A stretch of DNA of 64,000 bases. It comes from Gaeumannomyces sp. JS-464 (Eukaryota; Ascomycota; Sordariomycetes; Magnaporthales; Magnaporthaceae). The stretch's first letter is position 1; the number at the start of each line of letters is the position of its first letter. The translations under genes were made by a program, and so were the position numbers. The stretch is from positions 10,416,001 through 10,480,000 of the forward strand of contig NGZR01000001.1 of the NCBI GenBank assembly GCA_002197995.1, read 5' to 3'. This document shows, piece after piece, positions 10,710 through 22,294 of this stretch. The notes beneath the pieces are model-generated. The model saw only the letters and a list, made by a program, of their open reading frames with translations. It did not search any database and was not told where the DNA came from.

Positions 10710-13700
10710 TTACCAAATCCGCTTCGCTACCATCTCGTAGCGACTGATGCGTCCCAAGTCCTTCTCGCTCTTCTCGCGCTTGCCAATGTTCCTGCGCTCC
10801 GTGGCCTGCGCCTTCTTCAGGCCCTCCGGGTCGTCCTCGTACAGCTTGGCCCGCCGCTCGTCGCCCACCTCGACCTGGCCGAAGCCGCCGACGCGCTTGC
10901 TGCCCTTCTGGTCAAACACCTCGGGCTCGAGCCGGCCCGCGGCGACGGCCAGCTCGCGGCGGCGCATGGCCGCGTACCGCCCGCGCGAGTAGCGGAGCAG
11001 CGCCATGCCCAGCAGCAGCTTGAGCACCAGCAGCACCAGGAACGCCAGGAAGAAGAAGGTCAGCATGGTGAGCGCCGCGATGGCGTCGTCCGTCGTCCAG
11101 TCGCCCACGAGCCGCTTTGGGGCGCCCGCAAGGTCCGAGCTTGCCGAAAACGTAGACGCCGGCGGCGGCGACGACTCGTTGGCCCCGGCCACGTACGGGA
11201 GGCCGTGGACTGCACGCCCCAGTGCGTTGCGGATCAGCGTGTCGAGCCGGTCCAGCGACGCAGCCATGGCGGGCGACGACGGGGTCGCCGAGGTCGGGTC
11301 GACTGCCAGCGCAGTCTGCGTGGACGGCGGCAGGGGTGCCGGGAGGTGGGGCCAGGAACATGTGGTACGTCTGCACCGAGGCCCGGATGAAGAGGCACGA
11401 CAGCGGCAGCAGCGGCAGCCCCAGGCGGCGCGTCAGCGACGGCGTGACAAAGACGTTGGTGTAGTAGTCCTTGCACAGGATGTCGAGCACGCGGCTGTAG
11501 AAGTTGGGCTTGATGTTGTTGAATTTGTTAATGTAGGCGTGCTTGATCCAGTCGACGATGGTCTCGCTGCCCGTCACGATCAGGAACGGTGACAGCACCT
11601 CGCCCGACCACAGCCACGCGGGCAGGGCCGTGAAGCTGGCGGGCAGCACCGACGGGCTGTGCAGGGGCACCTTGGCGAAGGACGGGTCGTCGCTGTCGGG
11701 GCCGCCGCCCGAGATGGCGCCCGGGATGGTCCAGAAGCCGACCTCGACGATGTTGCGCATGGCGATGATGAGCAGCATCAGCCACAGCTGGAAGCGCTCG
11801 ACAATGTCGGCGCACGTCAGCTGGAACACGTTCTCCTTCTCGAACCGCTTGAAGACGGCGCTCTTGATCTCGACAAACTGGTTCGAGATGAGCAGGGTCA
11901 GGAGGGCGTTGTTGTACGAGTTGACGGCCACGTTGAGCGTGATAACCTGATAGAAGAGCGTGATGGCGTGGCACGTGTTGTAGACGAGCGCCAGCAGGAA
12001 CATGCCGAACGGCACCAGCACCTTGGACCGGCCCAGGCTGTCGCGCGCGAGCACCTCGGTGCTGAACAGGCACTCGAAGATGTCCTGGCCCAGCGACGAC
12101 AGCAGCCGGTCGCCCACCTCGAGGCCGTTGTAGATGACGTAGAGCTTGATGGCCGACTGCGCCCGGATGAAGTGGTACATGCGGCTGGCGTCCAGCCGCA
12201 TCAGCGCCATGCAGCTGAATAGGATCACGAAGCCCTGGAGGATGTCGGCCTTGTGGAACGACGTGAGCCCGGACGGCATCGACTTGGTGCGTCGGTGGCC
12301 GAATCTGCGGCGCTGGCTGTGGTGGGATCGAGATGTGACCCGACGCATGGGAGGGGCCAGGCCAGGGTTGGCGGTGGCCGTGCCGGTGCCTGTAGCCGTG
12401 CCGGCGCCCGTAGCCGCGCTGCCCAACCGCGGAGTAACAGACTCGAACCGGATCGACGGCTCCTCGACGGCCGAGCTGGGCGCGCTCGAGGCGTCACGGG
12501 CCCTGCTGGGACTGCGAGACTCCTCGCCCGCCGAGTCGCGCGAGGTAGCCCGCCCCCGGACTCCGCGCTTCAGCCAGCGGCCCAGGCCGTACCACACGTA
12601 TCCGATGGACCAGCGCGCCTCCCGGACCACGACGTATCCCCACCACTTGACCAGCACGCTCAGGGCGATGACGAAGCGCATGGGCAGGATTGTGAAGGTC
12701 CAGAGCCACGCGTCCAGGCAGGCGAGGGCACCGAAAAAGATGGTGCGCTCGAGGAAGGACGGCAGCAGCAGGAAGTTCTTGAGGCGCTCGAACTTGACGG
12801 CGCTGGACTCGTACGGCACGTCGCTCGAGTACGAGTGCTGGATGTAAAGCGGGCTCGGTCGTTGGCCTGCCAGCTCCAGCTGGAGGAACATGGGGACCGA
12901 CATGGGCGGGAGCGGAAGCGAGGTGACGGGCGACGTCTCGATCGGCGTCTCGGCAGGCAGCAGCTGGGGCGTCTGGGACTGGGCCTGGGGCTGGGGCTGT
13001 TGCTGAGCTTGGCCCTGGCCGCCGTCGACCGTCAGTGGCGCTGGGATCTGGGTGCCGTTAAGACGGGGTGTGGGGTGGAACGAGTTCCGGCGGCTTCCCG
13101 CAGGCGGCTGCGGCTGCTCCTTGTTGGACTTGCGTCTGCTCATCGGCGGGGTCGACAGGGTCCGCGGCGAGCCGGTCGGTCTGGGCGACGGGGCGGAGCC
13201 GTTATGCTTGTCGCTGACGGTGGCGCGGTGGCTGCGTCCGTGGCGCGGGTCGGTGGTTTCGAGTGGCAGCGAGCCCTGCAGCACGGCGCGGGCCTGGTCG
13301 GCGATGGACGGGCGGGCGGCGGCCTCGACGATGCCGGCCGACAGCGGGTGGCTGGGCAGGCCGCGGTCGGGGATGGACGCCACGGGCAGCGAGTCTGGAG
13401 ACGCGGCCAGCTCGCGCATCTTGCTGGCCGACAGCCTGCGCACGCCGTCCTTGGTGGCCGACTGGGTCCTTGGCCTGACACCCGTGTCGACGCGCAGGTC
13501 TTGGGTCTGTGAGCTCGAGGCGGCGTCGCTGTCGGGGCCGACCGGGCTTTCGTCTATGGCGCAGTCTTTCCCGTCCTGAGCCAAGGGCGTGTCGGGCATG
13601 TCGGGAAGTTCGGGCATGATCGGTGAGCGAGAGGCCCAGTCGGTCGGGGTGCTCTCGGGCGTTGGGAGCTGTTCTGCGTTGAGACCGTCGATGGCGAGGC

Positions 13701-13791
13701 CGAGCGGTCTGTCGAGTTCGGGGACGGCCTCTGCCTCGGCCTGGGCGTCCCCGTCTGGCCGTTCGGGCCGCGATTCGTCGTCAGCCTGCAT
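10710..13791 (-). CDS. EMP65: TAPT1/Emp65-family ER membrane protein
   Basis: Multi-pass membrane protein of the TAPT1 family. Yeast Emp65 acts with Slp1 at the ER in protection and folding of soluble proteins. The start ATG is at 13791 (MQADDESRPERP). Roughly the first 300 residues are Ser/Pro/Gln-rich and look disordered. The conserved TAPT1 block follows from about nt 12870: GQRPSPLYIQHSY, SFLERTIFFGALACLDAWLW, LDASRMYHFIRAQSAIKLYV, YNGLEVGDRLLSSLGQDIFE, VFQLTCADIVERFQLWLML. Several hydrophobic segments are visible, the last near the C terminus (FFFLAFLVLLVLKLLLGMAL). A frame correction (one missing C in a CCCC run near 11358) joins the main frame to the last 190 residues, which end KRIW. 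Total length is about 1,027 residues. It is divergent to the acetyltransferase gene across 268 bp. Confidence 0.88.
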
Positions 13792-14059
13792 GCTGCCGCG
13801 CTAGACCTCGATCAAGGCGGTGCGAGAAGCATGCTGCGGTTAATTGAGGCTGATCTTGCAGGTCGTGTGGTCGAGCGGAGGGACGGTGCGGGTGCGATTT
13901 GGAGCTACGTCAGCCTGCTCAGCGTGCTTTCCCGAAACAGAAGTGGTTCGCGGATAGCGAATGCAAACCCACCGACCCGCACATGTGATCGGCAGGCAAA
14001 GCAAATTCACACAGCGTTTCGCTTCACTCCGATATGACATTCGATCGAGCAAGGTGACC

Positions 14060-14665
14060 ATGTCCAACTACAGCTTCCAGATGGCCGTCGCCCCGGTCTC
14101 GGCGGCATCCGACGAGGCTCTGGTCGAGCATCTGGTGGCCCTGGTCAACGACGCCTACACAAAGTCCGAGGCCGGCATCTGGGCCCCCGATGCACCCTTC
14201 CGCCGCACCAACATCGCCGACCTGCAGCACTGCATCCGCGCCTCGGAGCTGGTCCTCGCCTGGGCCGCCGGGAAGGCCCTGGATGCATCGACCGTGCTGG
14301 GCGCCGTGCGGCTCGAGTGGCGCCCGGCCGAGGCCTCTGGCGCCGTCCCCCTGATCGCCATGCTGGCCTGCGACCCGGCCGCGCGCGGGATCGGGCTGGG
14401 CACGGCCCTGGTCCGCTTCTGCGAGGCCGAGGCGAGGGCCCGGGGCGCGTCCGCCGTCCACATCGACCTGCTGACCCCGCGCGGCTGGGACCACCCCGAG
14501 AAGGTCAAGCTGGCCGCCTGGTACGAGCGGTCTGGCTACGTCGTCGTCCGCCGCGACCGGGTCGAGACCTGCTACGCTGAGCTGGCGCCGTTGCTGGCTG
14601 GGCCGTCTGACATGAAAGTTTTTGAGAAACTGCTGTCTAGCGATACACGAGCCTCGAAGAATTAA
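14060..14665 (+). CDS. GNAT-family N-acetyltransferase
   Basis: A 201-residue single-exon protein with the Gcn5-related acetyltransferase fold. The acetyl-CoA loop (motif A) is seen in LACDPAARGIGLGTALVRF, matching the R/Q-x-x-G-x-G/A signature after a beta-4-like IAML. A C-terminal motif B region contains WYERSGYVVVRRD. The substrate cannot be told; small-molecule GNATs of fungi look like this. I chose the ATG at 14060 (MSNYSFQMAV) because upstream sequence in the same frame is AT-richer and shows no family features. An ATG at 13961 in the same frame is the alternative. The frame is intact. Confidence 0.8.
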   Translation: MSNYSFQMAVAPVSAASDEALVEHLVALVNDAYTKSEAGIWAPDAPFRRTNIADLQHCIRASELVLAWAAGKALDASTVLGAVRLEWRPAEASGAVPLIAMLACDPAARGIGLGTALVRFCEAEARARGASAVHIDLLTPRGWDHPEKVKLAAWYERSGYVVVRRDRVETCYAELAPLLAGPSDMKVFEKLLSSDTRASKN

Positions 14666-14696
14666 CATTACGGTCCTCCGCACACGCACATCCATC

Positions 14697-14795
14697 TTTG
14701 CAAGTCACACCACCTTGCAAGTCGCACCATCCTGCCAGTACGCACCATCTTGCCAGCCCTGCCATCTTTACAAGTTCACACCATCTTTGCCAATC
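14697..14795. repeat. Degenerate CACCATCTTGCCAGT-type tandem repeat
   Basis: Five to six imperfect copies of a 15-19 bp unit containing CACCATC followed by TTGCAAGT or TTGCCAGT, directly downstream of the acetyltransferase gene. Confidence 0.6.
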
Positions 14796-14896
14796 CTCCG
14801 CACATCCGCATCATCAACCCCAGCAGGCCTCCGATGATGCCCGCCTTGGCGACTACCGGGACCTCGTCCACGCCCTCGGGACCACGGTTGCGCGCC

Positions 14897-15451
14897 TCAC
14901 ACCGTCCGAGTGTACGTGGTGAAGACGGTGCTGATCAGCGTCGACACGCTGACGCTGCAGCCGGTGGGCGTGTCTAGGGGCAGCGTCGTGACGGGGTCAC
15001 CGCGGCTGTTGTAGCAGGTCCTGCGGTGGCAGTAGTGGCCCTTGGGCTTAGTCACGATAGGCGCGGTGGTGGTGACGCCGGGGACGGTCCTGGTCTCGGT
15101 GGTTCCCCCGCCGGGCAGAGTCCTGGTCTCAGTGACCGTAACGCCGCCGGGCAACGTTCTGGTCTCAGTGACAGCACCCTCAGGCAGAGTCCTGGTCTCG
15201 GTGACTGTTCCGCCCACAGTTTGCGTCACCGTGGCCGGCTGGACTGGCCGCTCCCGGTCGGTGATGGTGACGAACACGGTAGAAGCAGGGGCCGTGTAGG
15301 TATGCGTAACGGTCACTGCCGTGTCTGGGCCGGGGCAGGCGCAGGTGTTGCCGGGCTTGTGCCATCGGCCTCCAAAGAGCTCGCGAGGTCGGGGCTGGGC
15401 GGCCAAAGCACAGCCGAGGACGGCAGCAAGGCTGAAGAGAGAGGTGCGCAT
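14897..15451 (-). CDS. Secreted Thr-rich repeat protein
   Basis: A 184-residue protein starting with a clear signal peptide (MRTSLFSLAAVLGCALAAQP, cleavage likely after ALAA). The mature part has CACPGPDT, then a Thr/Val-rich region with four successive copies of a TETRTLPGG-type repeat (TVTETRTLPEG, AVTETRTLPGG, TVTETRTLPGG, TTETRTVPG). It ends in a Cys-containing segment (GHYCHRRTCYNSRG). The composition suggests an O-glycosylated cell-wall or extracellular protein. There is no GPI-type hydrophobic tail. I do not recognise a named family. The frame is intact and the stop is at 14897-14899. Confidence 0.7.
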   Translation of the reverse strand: MRTSLFSLAAVLGCALAAQPRPRELFGGRWHKPGNTCACPGPDTAVTVTHTYTAPASTVFVTITDRERPVQPATVTQTVGGTVTETRTLPEGAVTETRTLPGGVTVTETRTLPGGGTTETRTVPGVTTTAPIVTKPKGHYCHRRTCYNSRGDPVTTLPLDTPTGCSVSVSTLISTVFTTYTRTV

Positions 15452-16030
15452 GATGCTGATGGGTGAAGCTGGGCTGGTGCTGATGTGCTGATGGAAGTGG
15501 TTTGTGTGGTCGAAGCATAGCTGATGTCTGGAGGCGACAGTGCTGCGTCGGTCCTATATATCAAATTCTGAAGCCCTGGCTTCCATAGTAGACGCGCAGG
15601 GGACTTCAGTCCTTAGACTCGTGCTGGACTCAGGGAGCGAGGGAGCCGTGATATTGGCACAGAATCATATCCCAGAGACAGACCCCAGGGGACAATTCCA
15701 GGGAGATATTGGGACTATGCTGTTATATCCTCACTGGAACCATATAGACGCATAGCGCCGCATCCCTCCATCCATTCGTTCGCAGGGAGTAGATGGCACA
15801 TCCCAGGAGGGAGTCGATACCCCCTAGTGGATCCATGTGGGGCGCGGAGCCCCGCCAGCACGCGTCGCCAGGGAGCCGCAGTGCACGGCCCGGAAATGAT
15901 GGAATGAACTGACCAAGATTGTCCTGCGCCCTGACGCCGGGCTCCCGCGCCCGACTTGTCGCATGAATCCCTTTCGATAGTCTCCCGAGGAGACAGCCGA
16001 TCCCTGAACGCGCCGAACGCGCCGAACGAG
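15452..16030. other. Intergenic, divergent promoters
   Basis: Upstream region shared by the secreted-protein gene (minus) and the LAMTOR1-like gene (plus). No gene, repeat or RNA is visible. Confidence 0.6.
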
Positions 16031-16658
16031 ATGGGCGTCTGCAGCTCCTGCCTCGGCGGCGGCAGGCAGCGCCAAGAATACGACGACGAGGTAGGGAGTG
16101 GCTGGCTGGATGCCGCGTCCTGTGTTGTGCTCTGCTAACGCCTCGCAGCAGGACGACGAGTCGCGGCTGCTCTTTGACGACCCCAACGGCCTCCACTATG
16201 GCAGCTTTGGCCAGCAGCAGATGCCGGGCCAGGACGACCAGCTCGAGGCACAGCGCGAGATTGAGGCCCTGCAGCGCGTGGTGGCCCGGACATCCGAGTA
16301 AGCATTCGAGAGGAGGGCGAGACAATGGAGGCGCGGACACGACGCTAACGGAATGCCGCACAGCAACATGGTCGACATCTTCGAGATCGCGCCGCAAGAC
16401 GAGGCCCCCGCGCAGTACGCCTTCCCGGGGCAGGACGCCAGGCTGGCCCGGTACCAGAACCTGCTGTCCAAGCTGTCGGCCGGCGACGAGGCCAGCGTGA
16501 GCAGCACGGCCAGCACAAAGGTCGACTGGGTGCCGTGGGAGGAGGATAACATCGAGCTGCAGCCTGGCGCCGCCCACGTCGTCAGCGTCATGGCGCCCCC
16601 GAAGATCGAGGCCGGCCCGCTTGTAGGGACGTTTGCCGACGCCGTGGCCGAGCGGTGA
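16031..16658 (+). CDS. LAMTOR1/Ego1-type vacuolar membrane adaptor
   Basis: Lipid-anchored scaffold of the Ragulator/EGO complex, which recruits Rag GTPases and TORC1 to the vacuole or late endosome. The N terminus MGVCSSCLGGG is an N-myristoylation site (Gly2, Ser6) with neighbouring cysteines for palmitoylation, as in LAMTOR1. It is followed by the family motif ESRLLFDDPNGLHYGSFG and a helical segment (LEAQREIEALQRVVART) before DNMVDIFEI. Exons are 16031-16090, 16149-16297 and 16364-16658, with introns of 58 and 66 nt. The total is 504 nt, encoding 167 residues without frame errors. The acceptor of intron 1 could also be three bases further on (CAGCAG). The acidic C-terminal part (VPWEEDNIELQ) is less conserved. 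Confidence 0.82.
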
Positions 16659-18298
16659 CGTCGATGAGCTGTCTGCCGTCTGGCTGTCTACGCAGGCCGT
16701 CGAGCTGTATGTCTATTGTAGCCGTTGGCCGTCTCGTGGCCGCACGACAGCCGCCCCAATCATGTCCCGACACGATCCGCCACCCCAAGTCCGGCACCGA
16801 ACCCGCGCCGGTCCGGCAGACGCCTTCAGCCACATGACCAACGACCGGCGCCCGGTACCAGCTCCATTTCCTTTTTCTCTCCCAGGGGCTTCCCTGCCGA
16901 GCCCCGTCGGTTCGGTATTCCCAGGCCGCCTCACGTCACACCACGGCAGACGTGGCACGACCAGGTCCTGCTCTGCTTTCCACTGCTCTCTTGGCCTGCA
17001 TTGCTACGTCCGATGTGGGGTGCGGGGTGTTGGGCCTGAATTTGCTGGACGCGCCGTCACATGATACGGGAGTCGAGTGCCCAACTCTGTCGGGTTGACA
17101 CGCATTGCGTATTGGGTTTGAGATGTATAATACTGGCGTTGCTTTGCGCCTCTACGTTTCGTTTGTCGAATAGATAATACGGTTGGAATGGCATCAGTGG
17201 CAGCATCAGTGGCAGCATTGGGGTCCGAGATCCTCCCTGGCCATGCCTCAGCACATTTTTCCTGTGCATGTCTCCGTGCCCTGCCCCATCGACAAGGGTA
17301 AAAGTTTGTGCAGGCTCGCATTTTCTTCCGATTTCGGTTCTGTGCGGGCCTCCAGGGGTACGATTCACTGCAGGCGGCCGAGGACCGTTTACCGTCTTTT
17401 CGCGTCCGGACGCTTGCATCTGGAGGCTGTCACCCGCCAGCCAGTGGCCTTTGCTGTTGTGCACTCGGTCAGCGGATTGGCGGTGCACGCTAGGCCGAGC
17501 TCGGGCGTTACCTGCCGGGCGTGCCGCTGCTCGGGCCTATACGAGATTCTTCGGCGGTGTGCCGTAGAGTCGGAATCTGCCCCAGATCGTCTTCAACCGC
17601 CGCCCGTGTAAAAGTTCCGGCCAGACGAAGCCATACTCAAGCCCCATCCTGATCGGCCAAGTGTCGACAGCACCCTGTCCCTGCTCCCGTGTCTCCCAGC
17701 CGCATGCCATCATCTTGGGTCGGATCTCGGCCGTTTCGCCTAAAGCCGATGGCACTAGAGGGAGCAGGGGAAGAGGGGCCAAATTAGCTGCCGCGGGGCT
17801 AGGCTGCCCTAGAAAATGCTGCTTCCGCGATGCCAGTTCGTTTTGTTTGTGGCCTGCAGGTGTCGATTCCTGTCTTCTCTTCTCTTCCAGCTGCTACTCG
17901 ATACGTTGGCAGCCAGCCCCGCCGTCAGATCACAGCACACGATGGCCGCCGTCCTTGGCGAGCCTCTGCATCGACGCACACGCTGCAAGGCCCACACGAG
18001 ATCAAATTGTATTGGTGGTGCTGGCCTGGGACCGCACCGCAAGGAGAGGCATGACGGCATGACTGACAAAGGAGAAAAGACAGAAAGCAAGTAAACAGGA
18101 GAGTAGAAAGCAACCCATAATATCCGATCCCCCACTATTACGCCGACGCCATCACCCCGCCCATTAGCACCCTTTTTCGTTGGCATCCTCGCATGCTTCC
18201 TCGCATGCTTCCACGCCGGATCCCACGCCGGATCCCACGCCAGCGTCTGGTCGAGGCTCCTCTGCAGCCCGCATTCCGATGGCATCGCCCTCTGCCCA
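16659..18298. other. Intergenic, no gene seen
   Basis: A 1.6-kb stretch between the ends of the LAMTOR1-like gene and the small Cys-rich gene at 18,299. Open frames on both strands (for example around 17,060-17,610) lack start context, domain-like composition and intron signals. I see no RNA gene or transposon. Confidence 0.5.
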
Positions 18299-18631
18299 CT
18301 ACGACAGCATCCTTTCTCTGGCCTGGTGCTCCAGGTAGATGCCGTTCATCTGCTGACTTATGTCGTACATGTCCTGCTGCGTCTTCTCGATGGTGGCGGG
18401 GCGGCCGCCCTCGCGCGACCAGCGCTCGACGTCGGCGGCCATCTTGTTGTACCGGCGCTGCTTCTTGTCCATCTGGTCGCAGAGGCGGCAGGTCGTGGCT
18501 TGGTGGAAGGTCTCGTACACGAGCTTGAGCCCACACGTCTCGCCCGTCCGGTACTCCTTGGTGCACTGCTGGCGGAAGTTTCCCCACTTCCAGTAGCCGC
18601 ACGCCCACTTGGTCTGGTCAAAGTAGCACAT
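18299..18631 (-). CDS. Conserved small Cys-rich fungal protein
   Basis: A 110-residue protein, MCYFDQTKWACGYWKWGNFR at its start, resembling short hypothetical proteins I associate with Sordariomycetes. Cysteines fall in CYF, WACGYW, QQC, ETCGLKLVYET and TTCRLCDQM, suggesting a zinc-binding N-terminal half. The C-terminal half is a basic, charged helix (KKQRRYNKMAADVERWSREG). Just upstream of the ATG the sequence reads like an intron acceptor (CAACAG), so the 5' UTR or a short first exon may lie beyond the minisatellite. Function unknown; there is no signal peptide and no membrane segment. Confidence 0.65.
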   Translation of the reverse strand: MCYFDQTKWACGYWKWGNFRQQCTKEYRTGETCGLKLVYETFHQATTCRLCDQMDKKQRRYNKMAADVERWSREGGRPATIEKTQQDMYDISQQMNGIYLEHQARERMLS

Positions 18632-18661
18632 CTTGGTCTGTTGGGCTGTCAGTACTGGTCT

Positions 18662-18740
18662 ATGGATGGACGCTGTGGATGGACGCTGTGGATGGACGCT
18701 GTGGATGGACGCTGTGGATGGACGCTGTGGATGGACGGCT
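18662..18740. repeat. 13-bp minisatellite
   Basis: Six near-perfect tandem copies of ATGGACGCTGTGG, followed to about 18870 by degenerate CTGGACTGGA-type repeats. It starts only about 30 bp upstream of the small Cys-rich gene's ATG, so it probably lies in its 5' UTR or leader intron. Confidence 0.9.
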
Positions 18741-21700
18741 GTGGCTGGCCTGGACTGGGTGCCGGGCTGGACGCCTGGACTGGACACTGGACTGGACGCT
18801 GGACTGGATGCGAACTAGATGCTGGATGCTGTACTGGACGCTGGGCTGGCGACAGACTGGATGCCTGACCCCATAGCCGAACCATCCTGTGCCACCAGGT
18901 GGGCGGAACGGCACGCAACAGAAGCAGGCAAGAGGCACAGCTGAGACAAGGCTTACCGGAGGGTGTCTTGTCGATGGGGCTGAACCCACACGGTAGTCTG
19001 GCCGGCTGACGACGAGATAGTGTTGAAGGGGGTGGGGTGTCGTCGTCGTAGCACTAGGGATGGATGGGTGGTGCTTGCTTTTTATGCTGTCTGGCGCGGC
19101 GACGAGGTCAGAAGATCGAGGGCGGATGCGAGACGGCAGACCTGGGGATTGGAGGAGTCAAGGGAACGCGGCCGTCGACGAGAATGGCACTTTTTGCCTA
19201 CTTATACATGAGCCCTCCCGCTACAGACACGGGTGTGGTCTATCAAAGAAAAGAAAAAATAGACATAGCCGTCGGGCCCCTGTGGGCCTGCTCGCCTTGC
19301 CACAGCTGCTTGTCGTCCTGCCTCTCCCGTCGTGCCGTTTGCTTTGCTCTTTTTTTTCCCCTCGTTTTGTCCGGTCTCGTCCTGTCCGTCGGCCGCCGGT
19401 CGAAGGAAAACGCACACCCTTCGGAAGATTGGCAACGTAGCAAAGGCAAGGGTGTGGTGCAGAGGAGTGGATAGCAGGGTACCCGGGCGGCCGAGGGCGC
19501 CACGCTGCGGGCGCGCGGTCAACACATAGCGCGCCCCAAGTACCCTCGCGACATGCAGCAACAGCAGCAGCAGCAGTAGCACACCAGCAGGCAGGTTGCA
19601 GTGGCCTGTTCATCCGCCCCCTTCTGCGCTGTCCCTTTTGGCACTGGCACCTGGCACTGCAGGCAGCATACCAACGGGCGGCATCTGCTCGAAAAAAACC
19701 CCCGCGCCCTCTGGCGGCCAGGTGGCTCTCTCTGCCCGGCCGTGGCCGTGGCCGTGGCCCATATGCTGGGCCCCCTGTCGTTAGCTGCAGCGTCTTCCCC
19801 CGCCCACGCCCGGGGCGTCGGCCTAGGAGGGGGCCACAAATGCAACCACGTCGGCAGCTATCCAACCGAGCAAGGGGGTGGGCCGCCTGGTGCGTCGTGG
19901 TGTTCCTGGTGTGTCTCTCTATGTCGCTGCAGATACCTAACCCCTATCGGCGACGGACGCAGTTGCGCGGGAGCGCGCATCTTGGACTGGCCCGCCGGAG
20001 CCCTGCCCTTGTCTCCCCGATCCAAGAGGAGGGGGGGGCGCACTGCAGTCGCGGCCTTTCCTGTTTTCAACGCCGTCGAATGGAACCACGTCGAGGGACG
20101 GTTCCGCCCTCCATCTTCTCCACTGTGGCCAGACTCTGGCTAAATTCTTGCGTCGATTTTTTTTTCTCTGTTCTGTTTCTGGCCCAATTGCTGCTCACAT
20201 CACTTCTCGACGCTTGCCGGCCACCTGCTCCCGTCTCTTCCCGAATCGTTCACGTGCGTCGCGGCAGGCATATGCTGCTCGCCAGCCGCGGGTCCATACG
20301 AGGGCGGGCGTTGAGCCTGAGTGGCTGTCGCGCACGCGCGTTGGAGCTCCCACACGCACGCACCCGGAAGCCTGCTCCTGTTGCACACTGGGTTCTGACT
20401 GCGAACTTTAAAGGAAGCTACCGTGGGTCTGCATTGTGCAAATTATCCGTAGCGGCCGTGATGGAATGACCGTTGGCGGTGGCCGTGGCCTATGTAGAGT
20501 CTGGTAGGCCCCCGTCTGATATCAGTGGCCCACTGCCTGCTGCACTCTCCACATCAGGTCTTGACTAGGCTGGAGCCGACTTGGCCGTGTAGACGGTGCA
20601 GCTTCGAGGGAGTGTGTGACCTGAAGGGTCAAGCAGAGTGCGTGACTGAAGGGTCAGACAGGAGTGTGACTGAAGGGCCAGGCAGGAGCTCGTGTGGGTG
20701 CTGGATAAGGGGCCCTTGGATAACACCATACCCAGGCCTGGAGTGTCCATCGAGACCTCGCCGATCCTGGCGAGATGTGCAACTGGGCCGGAGATGTGCA
20801 GCCAACGGTGGTGGCGATGTGACTGGCAGTTGATCTGAGCAGATCCTTGCCACAACCATACAGTCTCCCGAGCATTTTTCAGTCTATCTGCGGCTCCCGC
20901 GCTTCTGCCGCGGCTTTGATAGTGCTAGTGCGGCAGCCTTCCATTCCTCCGTGATGCTAGGCTCGAGACGGCCAGACGTTTGATTTGCCATGGCCTGACA
21001 GTTCACCATGCATCCACGGCTTGTCACAACACGCCGGCTACAAGCAGCCCACTCACACTGGGTTGGATTCAGCCGGCTGTGGTGCGGAGATGTTTGTGCT
21101 GTTGTGCGGGTGCTTGGGTTATTCACTTTGATTTTGGCCGTTGACTTTGGCCGTTGACTTTGATATTGGATTACTCGGACCACAATTATGAATTTGTAGT
21201 TGCCCGTAGCGCGAATTATTCAAGTTCTCAGATGGTGGATCTGCTTAGACCGTCGTGCCGTGGCGCTACAGAGGCACGGCCGTCCTGGAGAGCTCAGTAC
21301 ACCACGGGGCACACCTGCAAATCCCTTGCATGCATACGAGCCGTCAACCGAGTGTCATACATATCAATATCAACTCCCAGAATCAAGCAACGTGGCAAGG
21401 TCCTAGTAGTCAGCCCCGCCCACCAATACTCTCACCGAGTGCTTCCTATCGAGCCGCGGGTGGCAGCCTGGCTGATCAGAGGGGAGGGCCGGGGCAGGCA
21501 ATATTGAGCCCCCTGAGTGGCTCGGCTGGCTCGCTCGGCCGTGTCCTGATGCCGTGTCAGCTCGGCAGTGGAGGGGTGCGTCTTGGGGCCTTGACCGGTC
21601 TCTTCAGGTTCATTGCGCTGGACGTGGGATGTTGGCACATAATATTACCTATTAGCCGCTACGGATTCAGGATTGGCGTTGTAGAGCGGGAGCATGACGA

Positions 21701-22198
21701 TCTGTCCGGGGAGCCAGGTGGGCACCAGGCGGGCCAGCAGCCAGGCCCGTGGCCCGAGACAAGAAACAGGGCATGGAGGGGTATGGACGCCATGCAGGTG
21801 AGCCTGGTCGCCACAGCTGTATGGACTTGTGCCACCCCTGTCGGGAGGGGTGGTCATGTCCACGCAACCCTACATGGCTTGATCTGGAAGGCCGTCAAGG
21901 TGCCCTTGGGGGCGATCTGGCGACACGTAGCCGGAGGTCAGGCTAGCACGGCTGGAGCTGCCACGGGAAGCCCTAGGGCCAGGTGAGGGCCATGACGGAC
22001 CGGACGTCCAGAATAGAGGCCCGACATGGGGTAGGCGTTGACTTGGGCATTAATGGTGACCGTGGTCAGGCCGTCTGTACGACACGGTCGGTCGTGCTGG
22101 TGGAGGCAGGGAGGAGGCAGGGAGGAGGGGGCAGGGAAGCAGCAAGCAGAGAAGCAGGGAGAGGCAGGGCCACGGAACGGAAGCGGACAGCAGGGATA

Positions 22199-22294
22199 GG
22201 GAGAGACGGACGGAAGTGGACAGCAGAGCAGGGAGCGCGGACGAAGTGGACCGCAGGGAAGGGACGACAGGGAGAGACGGACGGAAGTGGACAG
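22199..22294. repeat. Imperfect 71-bp tandem duplication
   Basis: GGGAGAGACGGACGGAAGTG occurs at 22199 and again at 22270, with related purine-rich sequence (GAAGTGGAC.GCAG) between the copies. Confidence 0.65.

Noticed and set aside
17057..17611. Overlapping frames on both strands
   Set aside because: No start context, intron or domain signal; both strands equally open.
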